The notes: generated by a model from the letters alone, not told the origin. 64,000 nucleotides of DNA from Halorubrum coriense DSM 10284 (GCF_000337035.1 NZ_AOJL01000060.1:159410-223409); one strand, 5' to 3'; shown: positions 16,092 to 25,232, numbered from the stretch's first letter. Program-made: numbers and translations.

Positions 16092-16894
16092 CAGTCGTCG
16101 CTCTCGGCGATGGCCAGCGCCTCGGCCGGGTCCGCCTCCTGGAAGATAACGGCCTCCAGGGCGTCGAGGATGCGCTCCGGCTCGTCGCGCTGGAAGACGT
16201 TCCGGCCGACGGCGATGCCGGTGGCCCCCGCGTCGATGGCGTTCGAGACGTTCCGGAGGAACGCCTTGTCGTCGCGCATCGTCCCGCCGGACATGACGAC
16301 GTCCGCGGGGCCGGCCATCTCGACGGCGTCGCCCATCGCCTCGGCGGAGCCGGGGTACTTCACCTTCACCACGTCGGCCCCGAGCTCCAAGCCGAGCCGC
16401 GCGCCGTACGAGATGACGTCCGGGCTCCCGTCGTTGCGGAGCCCCTGGCCGCGCGGGTACGACCACATGACGACCGCCATGTCGTGTTCGCGGGCGCCCT
16501 CCTGCGCCTCGCGGAACTCCTCGGCCATCTCGATCTCGTGGTTCGACCCGCCGTAGATCGTGAACCCGACCGCGTCGGCCCCCAGTCCGGCCGCGTACTC
16601 CGCCGTACAGTTGACCGCGCTGTTCGGCTCGCCCATCCAGAGGTTCGAGGTCCCGTTGAGCTTCAACAGGAGGTTTACCTCGTCCTCGTAATCCGGGTAG
16701 TACGCCTCGGCGAGCCCCTTCTGGACGGCCAGCGAGGTGACCGCCTCGTGGGTGGCGAGCTCGAAGATCCGTTCCGGGTCCGCCGTGTCCGGGTTCGGCT
16801 CGAAGTCGACCGGCCCGTGTTCGAGGCCGTGGTCGTACGCGAGGATGAGCGACTTACCGTCCCGCGAGATGTCGTCGGCGGCGTGTGGAAGCAT
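16091..16894 (-). CDS. fba: Class I fructose-bisphosphate aldolase, archaeal DhnA type
   Basis: 267-aa TIM-barrel aldolase (FbaB/DhnA family) for reversible condensation of DHAP and glyceraldehyde-3-phosphate. Motifs: LILAYDHGLEHGP near residues 16-28, the Schiff-base Lys region GADVVKVKYPG (Lys177/Lys179) and the phosphate-binding VVMSGGT. A TTTTTATC box about 27 bp upstream indicates a leaderless transcript. It forms a two-gene operon with fbp. 2-amino-3,7-dideoxy-heptulosonate synthase is a related family, but the pairing with fbp favours aldolase. Confidence 0.9.
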   Translation of the reverse strand: MLPHAADDISRDGKSLILAYDHGLEHGPVDFEPNPDTADPERIFELATHEAVTSLAVQKGLAEAYYPDYEDEVNLLLKLNGTSNLWMGEPNSAVNCTAEYAAGLGADAVGFTIYGGSNHEIEMAEEFREAQEGAREHDMAVVMWSYPRGQGLRNDGSPDVISYGARLGLELGADVVKVKYPGSAEAMGDAVEMAGPADVVMSGGTMRDDKAFLRNVSNAIDAGATGIAVGRNVFQRDEPERILDALEAVIFQEADPAEALAIAESDD

Positions 16895-17107
16895 CAGTTC
16901 GTAGTTCCGTTACATAGATAAAAAGGGCTGTGGTGGAACCGCCGGACGTAAAGAAACCGAGCCACCGGTAGATCGGCCGCTCGCGCCGGTCACCGAACGA
17001 TCGAGGAGAGACACTCGTTACTACTCATATTGTTAATTTCTCCGCGCTCCGCGCGTTCGACGGACGCTTTCGCAATACTTACCACCCGCGGCGCGGCAGC
17101 GGTCCGC

Positions 17108-17965
17108 ATGCGAACGCTATCCGAGGTCGACGTCGTCGGCGTCGTCGGGGCCGGGACGATGGGGAACGGGATCGCGCAGGTCGCGGCGGCGGCGGGGTAC
17201 GACGTGGTGCTGCGCGACGTCGAGGACGAGTACGTCGAGCGCGGGCTCGACGCCGTCGAGGACAGCCTCGACCGGCTGGCCGGGAAGGGGGCGCTCGACG
17301 AGGACCCCGACGCGGTCCGCGACCGGATCGCGGGGACGACCGCCCTCGACGACCTCGCGGACGCCGACCTCGTCGTCGAGGCCGTGATAGAGGACCTCGA
17401 CGTGAAACGCGACGTGTTCGGGGACTTAGACCGCGTCACCGACGACGACGTCGTCCTCGCGACGAACACCTCCACGCTGTCGATCACGACCATCGCGAGC
17501 GCCACGGACCGCGCGAGCGACGTGGTCGGCCTCCACTTCATGAACCCCGTCCCGATCATGGACGGCGTCGAGGTCGTCGTGGGCGAACGCACCGACCCGG
17601 CGGTCGTCGACTTCGCGCACGCCTTCGCCGAGGCCCTCGGCAAGGAGACGTGGGAGGCCGACGACAAGCCCGGCTTCGTCACCAACCGCATCCTGATGCC
17701 GTGGATAAACGAGGGGATCCGCGCGTACGACGAGGGCGTCGCCGACAAGGCCGACATCGACCGCGGGATGAAACTCGGCACGAACGTCCCGATGGGCCCG
17801 CTCGAACTCGCCGACCACATCGGCCTCGACGTGGCGCTCGACGCCAGCGAGACGCTCCACGACGAGCTCGGCGACCGCTACAAACCCGCCTACCTCCTCA
17901 AGCGCAAGGTTGAGGCGGGCGACCTCGGCAAGAAGACCGGTCGCGGCTTCTACGAGTACGATTGA
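17108..17965 (+). CDS. 3-hydroxyacyl-CoA dehydrogenase
   Basis: 285-aa NAD-dependent beta-oxidation enzyme. The Rossmann motif VVGAGTMGNGIAQVAAAAGY is near residues 12-31, the catalytic-His motif GLHFMNPVPIMDGVEVV is near the middle, and the C-terminal domain has DKPGFVTNRILMPWINEGI and GTNVPMGPLELADHIGLD. A CTTACC box sits about 27 bp before the ATG at 17108; the in-frame sequence further upstream is not family-like. An acyl-CoA dehydrogenase at 28.0 kb and a carboxylase at 13.3 kb suggest fatty/branched acid catabolism, though not in one operon. Confidence 0.94.
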   Translation: MRTLSEVDVVGVVGAGTMGNGIAQVAAAAGYDVVLRDVEDEYVERGLDAVEDSLDRLAGKGALDEDPDAVRDRIAGTTALDDLADADLVVEAVIEDLDVKRDVFGDLDRVTDDDVVLATNTSTLSITTIASATDRASDVVGLHFMNPVPIMDGVEVVVGERTDPAVVDFAHAFAEALGKETWEADDKPGFVTNRILMPWINEGIRAYDEGVADKADIDRGMKLGTNVPMGPLELADHIGLDVALDASETLHDELGDRYKPAYLLKRKVEAGDLGKKTGRGFYEYD

Positions 17966-18003
17966 CATCCTCCCCGCGCTGAAGCGCGAGGCTTTCTCCT
18001 CGA
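17964..18003. repeat. Hairpin resembling an IS200/IS605 (TnpB) right-end remnant
   Basis: GACATCCTCCCCGCGCTGAA followed by GCGCGAGGCTTTCTCC matches the look of haloarchaeal IS605/TnpB element right ends: a GACATCCTCCCC lead, a GCGC-TGAA-GCGC hairpin and a pyrimidine-rich tail. It begins inside the stop codon of the 3-hydroxyacyl-CoA dehydrogenase. No transposase or TnpB is nearby, so it would be a solo end or a co-opted terminator. Confidence 0.5.
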
Positions 18004-18032
18004 CTCTCCGTAACGTCCGACGACCCCGGCGC

Positions 18033-18713
18033 TCACGCGCCCTCCGCCTTGCCGTCGCGGTCGTCGTCCGCCGTCCACCGACGCGCACCGGGCAGCAGGC
18101 CGACCAGCTTCGTCACGTAGCCGAAGCGGAACAGGCCCAGCTGCGAGAGCGCCCCGAGGACGAACACCGCGAGGAACGCCGGCGCGGAGAGGTCGAAGAG
18201 GAGGGGCTCGACGGTCGTCTCGGCGGCGGCGGTCTCGAAGTTCGCCGGGGTGAGCGACCGCGAGGCGAACGCCGCGCCGATGAGCGCCGTCGAGACCACG
18301 AGCGTCGTCCGCGTGAGGACGAAGCCGAACAGCGCGCCGACCGCGACGCCCGCGAGCGTCGCGCCGACGAGCAGGACCGTCCCCTCGATCCCCGCGGCGT
18401 CCGCCGCGTACAGCGGGCCCACCGCGAACCGTCCGGCGAAGCCACCGACGACGCCGCCGATCCCCAACACCGCGAAGGAGAGCCCGGCGTAGGCCAGAAA
18501 GCCGCCGAGGAGGCCGCCGACGGCGACCGCCCCGGCGGTGAGGACGGCCCCGTCGACCGCGACGAGGCCGACGACGTTCGGGGCGAAGAGGTAGCCGGCA
18601 CCGGCCCCGACGAGCAGCCCCGTCAGCGTCACCGCGTAGACCGAGACCGCCGCGCCGACGAACGCGAGCGCCAGCCCGACGAATATCAGACCGCCGTTGA
18701 GTGGGGAGAGCAC
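18033..18713 (-). CDS. DUF4203-like multi-spanning membrane protein
   Basis: 226-aa protein with about seven hydrophobic segments rich in Gly, Ala and Val (GGLIFVGLALAFVGAAVSVYAVTLTGLLVGAGAGYLF at the start), ending in a basic then acidic tail (RRWTADDDRDGKAEGA). The look is that of DUF4203 integral membrane proteins, whose function is unknown. The start is the GTG at 18713, about 27 bp below a TTTAAG box, which fits a leaderless transcript; the frame extends much further upstream without protein-like character. Confidence 0.7.
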   Translation of the reverse strand: MLSPLNGGLIFVGLALAFVGAAVSVYAVTLTGLLVGAGAGYLFAPNVVGLVAVDGAVLTAGAVAVGGLLGGFLAYAGLSFAVLGIGGVVGGFAGRFAVGPLYAADAAGIEGTVLLVGATLAGVAVGALFGFVLTRTTLVVSTALIGAAFASRSLTPANFETAAAETTVEPLLFDLSAPAFLAVFVLGALSQLGLFRFGYVTKLVGLLPGARRWTADDDRDGKAEGA

Positions 18714-18784
18714 ATCCGTATCGTGGCGGTCGCTGGCACTTAAATCGTCACGCCCGAGGCGACGCGAAGGCCGCGACCGGCGGG

Positions 18785-19063
18785 TCACCGCGCCCGACTT
18801 GCCGCCTGCCGGTCGAGGTAGCGCGTGTACCCGCCGACGGCGAGGCCGAAGCCGACGACGAGCAGGACGAACCCGAGGAGCCGGCTCGTCCCGACGCTCA
18901 TCACGGCGAGGACGACGCCGAACAGCAGCGCGAACACGCCGGCGACGACGACGCCGACGTCGAGCAGCGGCGAGGGCTGAATGGCGCGGCAGTACGGGCA
19001 GATCCGCGCGTCGGTCGGGATCGGCTCGCGGCACTCCACGCAGTGGACGCGGTCGCTCGGCAC
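18785..19063 (-). CDS. Small zinc-ribbon membrane protein
   Basis: 92 aa. Residues 8-26 form a double-Cys zinc ribbon (CVEC...CPYC), followed by two hydrophobic helices (about 35-58 and 63-80) and a basic C-terminus. It starts with GTG. Proteins of this design are common in haloarchaea and have no assigned function. It lies 71 bp upstream of the DUF4203-like gene in the same direction and may share its transcript. Confidence 0.7.
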   Translation of the reverse strand: MPSDRVHCVECREPIPTDARICPYCRAIQPSPLLDVGVVVAGVFALLFGVVLAVMSVGTSRLLGFVLLVVGFGLAVGGYTRYLDRQAASRAR

Positions 19064-19175
19064 GCGTCCGCGTTCGGCCGCGGCGGGTATGGGTCTGTTG
19101 ACGGGCGAAGCCCGAGCGGAGCCGGCCTCGACGACCGGCTCCGCTCCGTCGGTCCGCCCCCGTCGCCGCGCTCCG

Positions 19176-20492
19176 TCAGTCCGCCCCCGCCGCGGCGGCC
19201 GGCTCGTCTCCCACGTCCAGCGTCTCCTCGACCTGCGTGAACACCGCGACCAGCGCGACCGCCGCGGCCGCGGCCCCGACAGCGAAGGGGACGACGAACC
19301 CGAAGCCGTAGAGCCAGCCGGACGCCAGCGGCCCGAGCGCGACGCCGAAGCCGAACCCCATCGTGAGCACCGACAGCGTGGTCCCCGACTCGCCCTCCCG
19401 CGCGAGGTCGCCGGCGAGCGCGAGCGACGGCGCGAACACGCACGCGACCGCGACCCCCTGCCCGAGCCGGACGAGCATCATCAGCGCCGGCTCCGTCACG
19501 ATCCCCTGGAGCAGCGTCGTCGGGACGAGGAGGACGAAGCCGGCGAGCAGGAACGGCCGGCGACCGATCCGGTCGCTGGCGCGCCCCACCGGCACCTGGA
19601 AGATCACGTTGGCGATCGTGACGGCCGCGAACTGCGCCCCGAACCACACCGGCGGCTGGTCCAGCCGGACGTTCACCTGATTCTGGAGGGTCGCGAACAG
19701 GGCGATACACGCCCCCATCGCGACGGTCGCGAGCCCGAGCGTGAACACGGGGTCGAGCAGGCGGTCCTCGCCGCGGACTCGGATCGACACGTCGTCGCCC
19801 GCCTCGGCGGTGTCGTCGGCGTCCCTGACGAGGAGGAACACCAGCGCGAAGCTGAGATACGCCCCCGCACAGGCCGCGACGAAGGCGGCGTCGAACCCGT
19901 CGATGACCGGGAGTCCGACGGGAGAGAGGTCGTACGGTCCGCGCGCGACGACCGCGCCCGCGAGGACCGGTCCGAAGCCGAACCCGATGAGTCGGAACGT
20001 GTTGTACACCCCGAAGTTCCCGCCGCGGTCGGCGTCGCTCGCCGCGTACTCGTTCACCAGGGCGACCGTGGCGGGGATGATGAGCGCCGCGCCGAGCCCC
20101 TGGATCGCGCGGAGCACGACCAACGCGGGGTAGCTCGTCGCCACCGTGTACAGTCCGCTGGCGGTCCCCAAGAGGAGGATCCCGGCGAGGACGAAGGGGC
20201 GCCGCGCGCCGACGCGGTCGGAGAGCCGCCCGGTGAACGGCTGCGAGAGGCTGTTGAGGAAGCCGAAAAGCGAGAGGACGACCCCGATGAGCAGCGGTTC
20301 GGTCAGCGTGACCGCGGCCGCGCCGACGCCGACCTCGACGCCGAGTAACCCCTCGATGTCGACGAGGTCGCTGGTGATGTACAGCGGGAGGACGACGATG
20401 AGAAAGGAGTTCCCGGCCGCGCCGACCATCCGCGCGAGCGCCAACACGATCACGCGGCTGTCGGTGTCGGTGACGCCGGAGAGGATCCCCAT
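19176..20492 (-). CDS. MFS transporter
   Basis: 438-aa 12-helix major facilitator. The loop 2-3 signature appears as GRLSDRVGARRPFVLAG near residues 89-105 and is mirrored in the second half by GRASDRIGRRPFLLAGF, as expected for drug/metabolite exporters of the DHA type. The substrate is not evident. A CTTTATGAT box is about 25 bp upstream of the ATG and overlaps an inverted repeat (20497-20516), so local repression is plausible. Confidence 0.9.
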   Translation of the reverse strand: MGILSGVTDTDSRVIVLALARMVGAAGNSFLIVVLPLYITSDLVDIEGLLGVEVGVGAAAVTLTEPLLIGVVLSLFGFLNSLSQPFTGRLSDRVGARRPFVLAGILLLGTASGLYTVATSYPALVVLRAIQGLGAALIIPATVALVNEYAASDADRGGNFGVYNTFRLIGFGFGPVLAGAVVARGPYDLSPVGLPVIDGFDAAFVAACAGAYLSFALVFLLVRDADDTAEAGDDVSIRVRGEDRLLDPVFTLGLATVAMGACIALFATLQNQVNVRLDQPPVWFGAQFAAVTIANVIFQVPVGRASDRIGRRPFLLAGFVLLVPTTLLQGIVTEPALMMLVRLGQGVAVACVFAPSLALAGDLAREGESGTTLSVLTMGFGFGVALGPLASGWLYGFGFVVPFAVGAAAAAVALVAVFTQVEETLDVGDEPAAAAGAD

Positions 20493-20496
20493 TTAT

Positions 20497-20516
20497 TGAT
20501 CGTTCGGAACGGATCA
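20497..20516. promoter_or_regulatory. Inverted repeat over the MFS promoter (possible operator)
   Basis: TGATCGTTCGGAACGGATCA is an imperfect palindrome around GTTCGGAAC, lying between and partly over the MFS box A and start codon. Its position suits a repressor. No regulator gene is adjacent. Confidence 0.4.
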
Positions 20517-20590
20517 TAAAGGCGCTTGTGAACGGGGGGAGTCGATCCGCTTTCCGGCCGGCGGGTGCGGTCGCGGCGACGCCGGTCGCC

Positions 20591-22375
20591 TCAGTGGGTC
20601 GCCGGCGTCCGCTTGTCGACCCCGCGTACCTCGAACCGCGCGCCGCCGTCGGCGGCGGTCGTGGCCTCGACGGACCAGCCGTGCGCCGTGGCTATCTCTT
20701 GGACGATCGTGAGACCAAACCCGGTGTTGCCCGCGGTGCCGCTCTCGCCCGGCTCGAAGAGGGAGTCGGCGACCGCGGGGTCGATCCCTGGGCCGTCGTC
20801 CTCGACGAAGAACCCGTCGGGCAGGTCGCCGACCCGGATCGACACGTCCTCGCCGGCGTGGTCGACGGCGTTGCGCATCAGGTTCTCGAAGAGGTTCCGG
20901 AGGCGGTCGGGGTCCGCGAGCACCCCGCGGTCGGTCTCGACGGAGAGCGTCGCCGCCCCCGTGTCGACGGTCGACCAGCTGTCGTCGGCGACGTCGGCGA
21001 GGTCGACGTGCTCCGGGTCCCCGACCGTGTCGCCCTCGCGGGCGAGCGCGAGCGTGCGCTCGACGATCGACTCCATCCGGTCGAGCGCGTCGAGGGCGGC
21101 GTCCAAGTTCTCCGCGTCGTCGGAGAGGTCTCGCGCCAGCTGGACGCGCCCCTGCGCGACGTTCAACGGATTGCGCAGGTCGTGGGAGACGATGCTGGCG
21201 AAGGAGTCGAGCCGGTCGTTCTGTCGTTCGAGGGCCGCCTCGCGCTGTTTGAACTCCGTGATGTCCTCCTGGAAGCCGACCCAGTGCGTGACGGAACCGT
21301 CCGCGTCGCAGATCGGGGCGATGCTGACTCGGTTCCAGAACTCTGTCCCGTCCTTCCGGTAGTTCAACAGCTCGACGGTCGTCGGGTCGTCGGCGTCGAT
21401 CGCGTCGCGGAGCTCCTGGACGGACGCCTCCTCGGTGTCCGGGCCCTGGAGGAACCGGCAGTTGACGCCGATCGACTCCTCGCGGTCGTAGCCGGTCATC
21501 TCGACGAACCGGTCGTTGACGTACACCATCGGATTGTCCTCCTGTTCGGGGTCCGTGACGGTGATCCCGACCGGTGCCTCGTCGAGCGCGCGCGTCTTCG
21601 TCTCCAGCTCCTCGCGGCGCTCCCGCTCGTCGGAGACGTCTCGGAGGATGCCGACGCTGCCGTCGAAGGTGTCGCCCTCGTACGGGAGCGCCGCCATGTG
21701 GTCCCGACACGGGATGGGCTCCCCCTCCTTCGGGAAGATGTCGACGCCGAAGTGCTGGACATCGGGGCCCGAGGACGAGAGGATCGTGCCGAGCCGGTCT
21801 TCGGCCTCTTGGACCGCCGCGTCGTCCTTGATGAATCCGGGCTTCTCCCCGATGATCTCCTCGCGGTCGTAGCCGGTGAGCTCGGCGAACGGCTCGTTGA
21901 CGAAGCGGAACTCGCCGGTCTCGTCGACGACGTAGACGGGGTAGCCGAGCGCCTCGATGACCGTCGAGTAGCGCTCCGCGATCGCCTTGGTCCGGTACTC
22001 GTCGACGGCCTGGTCGACGCGGTTCGCGAGCCGGCGGAGCTGCTCGGGGCCGCCCTTCTGGAAGTAGCCGGTGACCCCGGCGTTTATCGCCTGGCTCGCG
22101 ATCTCCTCGGATCCCTTGCCGGTGTACAGCACGAAGGGTATCTTCTGGTACTGCTCCGGGATCGCGTCGAACAGCTCCAGCCCGTCCATCGCGGGCATGT
22201 CGTAGTCGCTGACCACGCAGTCGAAGGTGTCCTCGTCGAGCCGGTCTAAGGCGGTCTCGGGGTCGGTCACGCTCGTCACCGCCACCCAATCGAGCTCCCG
22301 CTCCAAGTACGCCTCCGTGAGGTCCAGGACCGACGGATCGTCGTCGACGTGTAGCACGTCGATCGCTGCGGACAT
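20591..22375 (-). CDS. Receiver-PAS-LOV hybrid histidine kinase
   Basis: 594-aa cytosolic signalling protein. Order: receiver domain 1-120 (acidic pocket HVDDD at 9-13, phospho-Asp57 in SDYDMP), PAS at about 135-250, a second PAS at about 265-380 carrying the LOV flavin signature GVNCRFLQG with adduct Cys306, HisKA with His398 in IVSHDLRNPL, then HATPase (N box FENLMRNAVDHA, G box DDGPGI, GFGLTIVQEI). LOV domains bind FMN and form a cysteinyl adduct in blue light, so this is a predicted photosensor. No transmembrane segment. A TTTATTC box 25 bp upstream supports the ATG at 22375. The output partner is unknown. Confidence 0.9.
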   Translation of the reverse strand: MSAAIDVLHVDDDPSVLDLTEAYLERELDWVAVTSVTDPETALDRLDEDTFDCVVSDYDMPAMDGLELFDAIPEQYQKIPFVLYTGKGSEEIASQAINAGVTGYFQKGGPEQLRRLANRVDQAVDEYRTKAIAERYSTVIEALGYPVYVVDETGEFRFVNEPFAELTGYDREEIIGEKPGFIKDDAAVQEAEDRLGTILSSSGPDVQHFGVDIFPKEGEPIPCRDHMAALPYEGDTFDGSVGILRDVSDERERREELETKTRALDEAPVGITVTDPEQEDNPMVYVNDRFVEMTGYDREESIGVNCRFLQGPDTEEASVQELRDAIDADDPTTVELLNYRKDGTEFWNRVSIAPICDADGSVTHWVGFQEDITEFKQREAALERQNDRLDSFASIVSHDLRNPLNVAQGRVQLARDLSDDAENLDAALDALDRMESIVERTLALAREGDTVGDPEHVDLADVADDSWSTVDTGAATLSVETDRGVLADPDRLRNLFENLMRNAVDHAGEDVSIRVGDLPDGFFVEDDGPGIDPAVADSLFEPGESGTAGNTGFGLTIVQEIATAHGWSVEATTAADGGARFEVRGVDKRTPATH

Positions 22376-22518
22376 ACGGCGTAACACGGGCGCGCCGAAT
22401 AAACGACTACCGACCCGGCTATCGGATTTGGATCTGTGATCGGAGACGGCCCGGACCCGCGTTCAGTTCCGCCGCGCGTGGCTGATTCTTAAGTCCGCGG
22501 AGCGCGGAGTCTGGGGCA

Positions 22519-23976
22519 ATGACCGGCGGGACGCCAGTCGCCGGGGAGACGCTCCCGGGTGCCGGCGGCGGGGACGACGACGCCGCGGACCGCGTCGTCT
22601 GCCACGTCGACATGGACTGCTTTTACGCCTCCTGCGAGCGGCTGCGTCACCCCGACCTCGCGGGCGAGCCCGTCGTGGTCGGGATGGGGTACGAGCCGGG
22701 CGAGTCTATCGGCGCGGTCGCGACCGCGAGCTACGAGGCCCGCGAGTTCGGCGTCGAGAGCGCGATGCCGATCTCGAAGGCGCTGGAGCTGCTCCCCCGC
22801 CGCGCCGACGCGGACCCGGACGACCCCGACGCGCCGGACCCGGCGGACGCCGGCCGGTACGTCCCGGTCGACCTCGACTTCTACGAGGACGTGGCGAGCG
22901 AGGTGAAGGAGGTGCTTCGCGACTGCGCCGACACCCGCCGCGAGGTGAGCATCGACGAGGCGTACCTCGACGTCACCGACCGGACCGCGTGGACGGTCGC
23001 GGGCGACGACCCGGCCGACCCGCCGCCGAGCGCCGCGGCCGGGCCCGCCGAGGCGCGGACGCTCGCGGAGGGGTACGCCCGGTACGTGAAAGACCGGATC
23101 GAGCGCGAGGCCGGCGTGCCCGCGAGCGTCGGCGTCGCGCCCAACATGTCGGCCGCGAAGGTGGCGAGCGACGCCGACAAGCCGGACGGCCTCGTCGTCG
23201 TGCCGCCGGGGTCGGCGGCCGAGTTCCTCGCGCCGCTGCCGACCGCCGACGTCCACGGGGTCGGGCCCGTGACCGAGGCGACGCTGGCCGACTTGGGAAT
23301 CGAGACCGCCGGCGACCTGGCCGCCGCCGACCGCGACCGGCTCGCCGACGCGCTCGGCGAGCGCGGCCCCGAGCTCTCCCGGCGCGCCGCCGGCGACGAC
23401 GACCGGGAGGTGACGCCGACCGGCCTCCCGAAGAGCCTCTCGCGGGAGTCGGCGCTGCCGACGACCGCCGACGGGGCGACGAAGCGGGAGACGGTGTCGG
23501 CGCTCGCGGCCGACGTGGCCCGCCGCGCCCGCGAGCGGGGCTGCCTCTACCGCACCATCGGGATCAAGGCGGTCGAGCCGCCGTTCGACGTGAACACCCG
23601 CGCCCGGAGCCTCCCCGGCCCGGTCGACGACCCGGACCTCGTCGAGGAGGTGGCGCTCGACCTGCTCGCCGAGTTCGACGAGACCCGCGTCCGGAAGCTC
23701 GGCGTGCGCGTCTCGAACCTCGACTTCGCCGAGACCGACCAGGCGACGCTCGGCGGGTTCGACGCGGACGACGGGCGGGGAGAGGGGGACCGCGGGGCGG
23801 GCGACGACGCCCGCGGGGCCGGCGCTCGGACGACCGCCACCGACGGCGACGGCGGGAAGCTCACCGACTGGGTCGACGGGAAGCCCGAGTCGGAAGCGGC
23901 GGAGGGCGACGCGACGGCGCGCGACGCCGAGCGCCGGACCGCCGACGGACAGGCGTCGCTCGGCGACTGGTCGTGA
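22519..23976 (+). CDS. dinB: DNA polymerase IV (Y-family)
   Basis: 485-aa translesion polymerase. The catalytic carboxylates are in VCHVDMDCFYASCE (about residues 27-40) and VSIDEAYLDVTD (about 142-153); the thumb has HhH-like VHGVGPVTEATLADLGI and the little finger KSLSRESALP. The last 50 residues are low-complexity and end in QASLGDWS, which looks like a PCNA-interacting (PIP) box. The N-terminus has about 25 extra Gly/Asp residues. A TTCTTAAG box lies about 27 bp upstream. Confidence 0.95.
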   Translation: MTGGTPVAGETLPGAGGGDDDAADRVVCHVDMDCFYASCERLRHPDLAGEPVVVGMGYEPGESIGAVATASYEAREFGVESAMPISKALELLPRRADADPDDPDAPDPADAGRYVPVDLDFYEDVASEVKEVLRDCADTRREVSIDEAYLDVTDRTAWTVAGDDPADPPPSAAAGPAEARTLAEGYARYVKDRIEREAGVPASVGVAPNMSAAKVASDADKPDGLVVVPPGSAAEFLAPLPTADVHGVGPVTEATLADLGIETAGDLAAADRDRLADALGERGPELSRRAAGDDDREVTPTGLPKSLSRESALPTTADGATKRETVSALAADVARRARERGCLYRTIGIKAVEPPFDVNTRARSLPGPVDDPDLVEEVALDLLAEFDETRVRKLGVRVSNLDFAETDQATLGGFDADDGRGEGDRGAGDDARGAGARTTATDGDGGKLTDWVDGKPESEAAEGDATARDAERRTADGQASLGDWS

Positions 23977-24025
23977 GCCGCTCCCGGGGCGTGGATTTAT
24001 CACTCGGTCGAAACGATCCAGGACC

Positions 24026-24481
24026 ATGTCCCTCGCTCGCCGCGTCCTCCTCGGTGCGACCCCGGACGACTCGTCGCGTCGGTATCGGCTCCTCGTCCCG
24101 CCGCTGCTGTTGCTCGTCTCCTTCGCCGGCTACGCGCTGGGCGTCTTCTCCCACGCCGGCGGGGTGGTGTTCCTCGCGATCGACGCCGCGACCGTCGGCG
24201 TCCTCGCGGCCGCGGTCCTCGCCTACCGGCGGGCCGGGATCGCGCTCGCGTGGGGGGCCGTCTACGGAGCGCTGCTCGGGGCCAACGCCGACCACTACCT
24301 GCTGGGCCTCTCCGGTCGGTCCCTCGGGGAGCGCGTCGGCGCGCTCGGCGAGCTCGACGGCCTCGTCTTCGTCGGGGTCGAGGCGCTCGCGCTGGGGGCG
24401 ATCGCGTGGGTCGCCGGCGCGGTCGCGGGGCGGGCGGTCGCCGAGGTCAGAGACCGGCGACGGGACGCGGCCGCGGAATGA
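24026..24481 (+). CDS. Four-helix membrane protein, unknown function
   Basis: 151 aa with four predicted helices (about residues 22-40, 45-66, 70-88 and 109-132) and Arg-rich ends (SSRRYR; VRDRRRDAAAE), suggesting cytoplasmic termini. I do not recognise a family. A GATTTATC box about 27 bp upstream supports the ATG. It is followed within 70 bp by the Nudix gene. Confidence 0.65.
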   Translation: MSLARRVLLGATPDDSSRRYRLLVPPLLLLVSFAGYALGVFSHAGGVVFLAIDAATVGVLAAAVLAYRRAGIALAWGAVYGALLGANADHYLLGLSGRSLGERVGALGELDGLVFVGVEALALGAIAWVAGAVAGRAVAEVRDRRRDAAAE

Positions 24482-24547
24482 CGCGCCCGGCGAGTGACGC
24501 GCCCGCGGAGTACGGGGATTAAGACGCCCGAGCGCCGATCCGAACGC

Positions 24548-25132
24548 ATGGACGACCTCGCGTGGGAGACGCTCGACACCGACATCGACTACGCCTGCCC
24601 CGGCTTCGACGTGCGACGCGACGAGGTGCGGTTCCCGGACGGGGAGACCGACGGGTTCCACTACGTCGACGAGCCGCCGGCGGTCGTGGTGCTCCCGCTG
24701 ACGCCCGACGGCGACGTCGTCGTCATCGACGAGTGGCGGCAGGCGGTCGGGCGGGTGAACCGCGGGATCCCCGCCGGGACGATGGAGGCGGAAGACGGTG
24801 ACGCGGAGTCCGCGGGCGAGGGGGAGGCCGCGACGACCGACGCGATCGAGCGCGCCGCGGCCCGCGAGCTCGCCGAGGAGACGGGGTACGAGGCCGACGC
24901 CTTCGAGCGGTTGACCACCGTCGAGCCCACGAACGGGATGGCCAACGCGGTCCACCACCACGTGCTGGCGACCGGCTGCGAGCCGACCGCCGAGCGCGAG
25001 TTGGACCACAACGAGTCGATCGCGGTCGAGACGGTGCCGTACGACGACCTCCTCGCCGCGGTCGTCGACGACGAACTGCGCGACGGGCGGGCCGTCACCG
25101 CGGTGCTGTGGTACGAGCTGCTCCACCGATAG
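24548..25132 (+). CDS. Nudix hydrolase (ADP-ribose pyrophosphatase-like)
   Basis: 194-aa Nudix enzyme. The box is GTMEAE...AARELAEETGY at about residues 78-117, with an acidic insertion of about 15 residues between the leading Gly/Glu and the REL-EE core. VDEPPAVVVLPLTPDGDVVVIDEWRQAVGRVNRGIPAG and EPTNGMANAVHHHVLA resemble ADP-ribose/NDP-sugar hydrolases. A GATTAAGA box about 26 bp before the ATG at 24548 sets the start over an upstream in-frame ATG. Confidence 0.88.
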   Translation: MDDLAWETLDTDIDYACPGFDVRRDEVRFPDGETDGFHYVDEPPAVVVLPLTPDGDVVVIDEWRQAVGRVNRGIPAGTMEAEDGDAESAGEGEAATTDAIERAAARELAEETGYEADAFERLTTVEPTNGMANAVHHHVLATGCEPTAERELDHNESIAVETVPYDDLLAAVVDDELRDGRAVTAVLWYELLHR

Positions 25133-25232
25133 CGGGCGGCGGGCGGTTCGTGAGCTACCGGTCGGCCGAGGGTCGACGCCGGCCGCTTCCGACACGGACA
25201 ATCATTTTGCCGCGGGGGCCCTACCCGAGACG

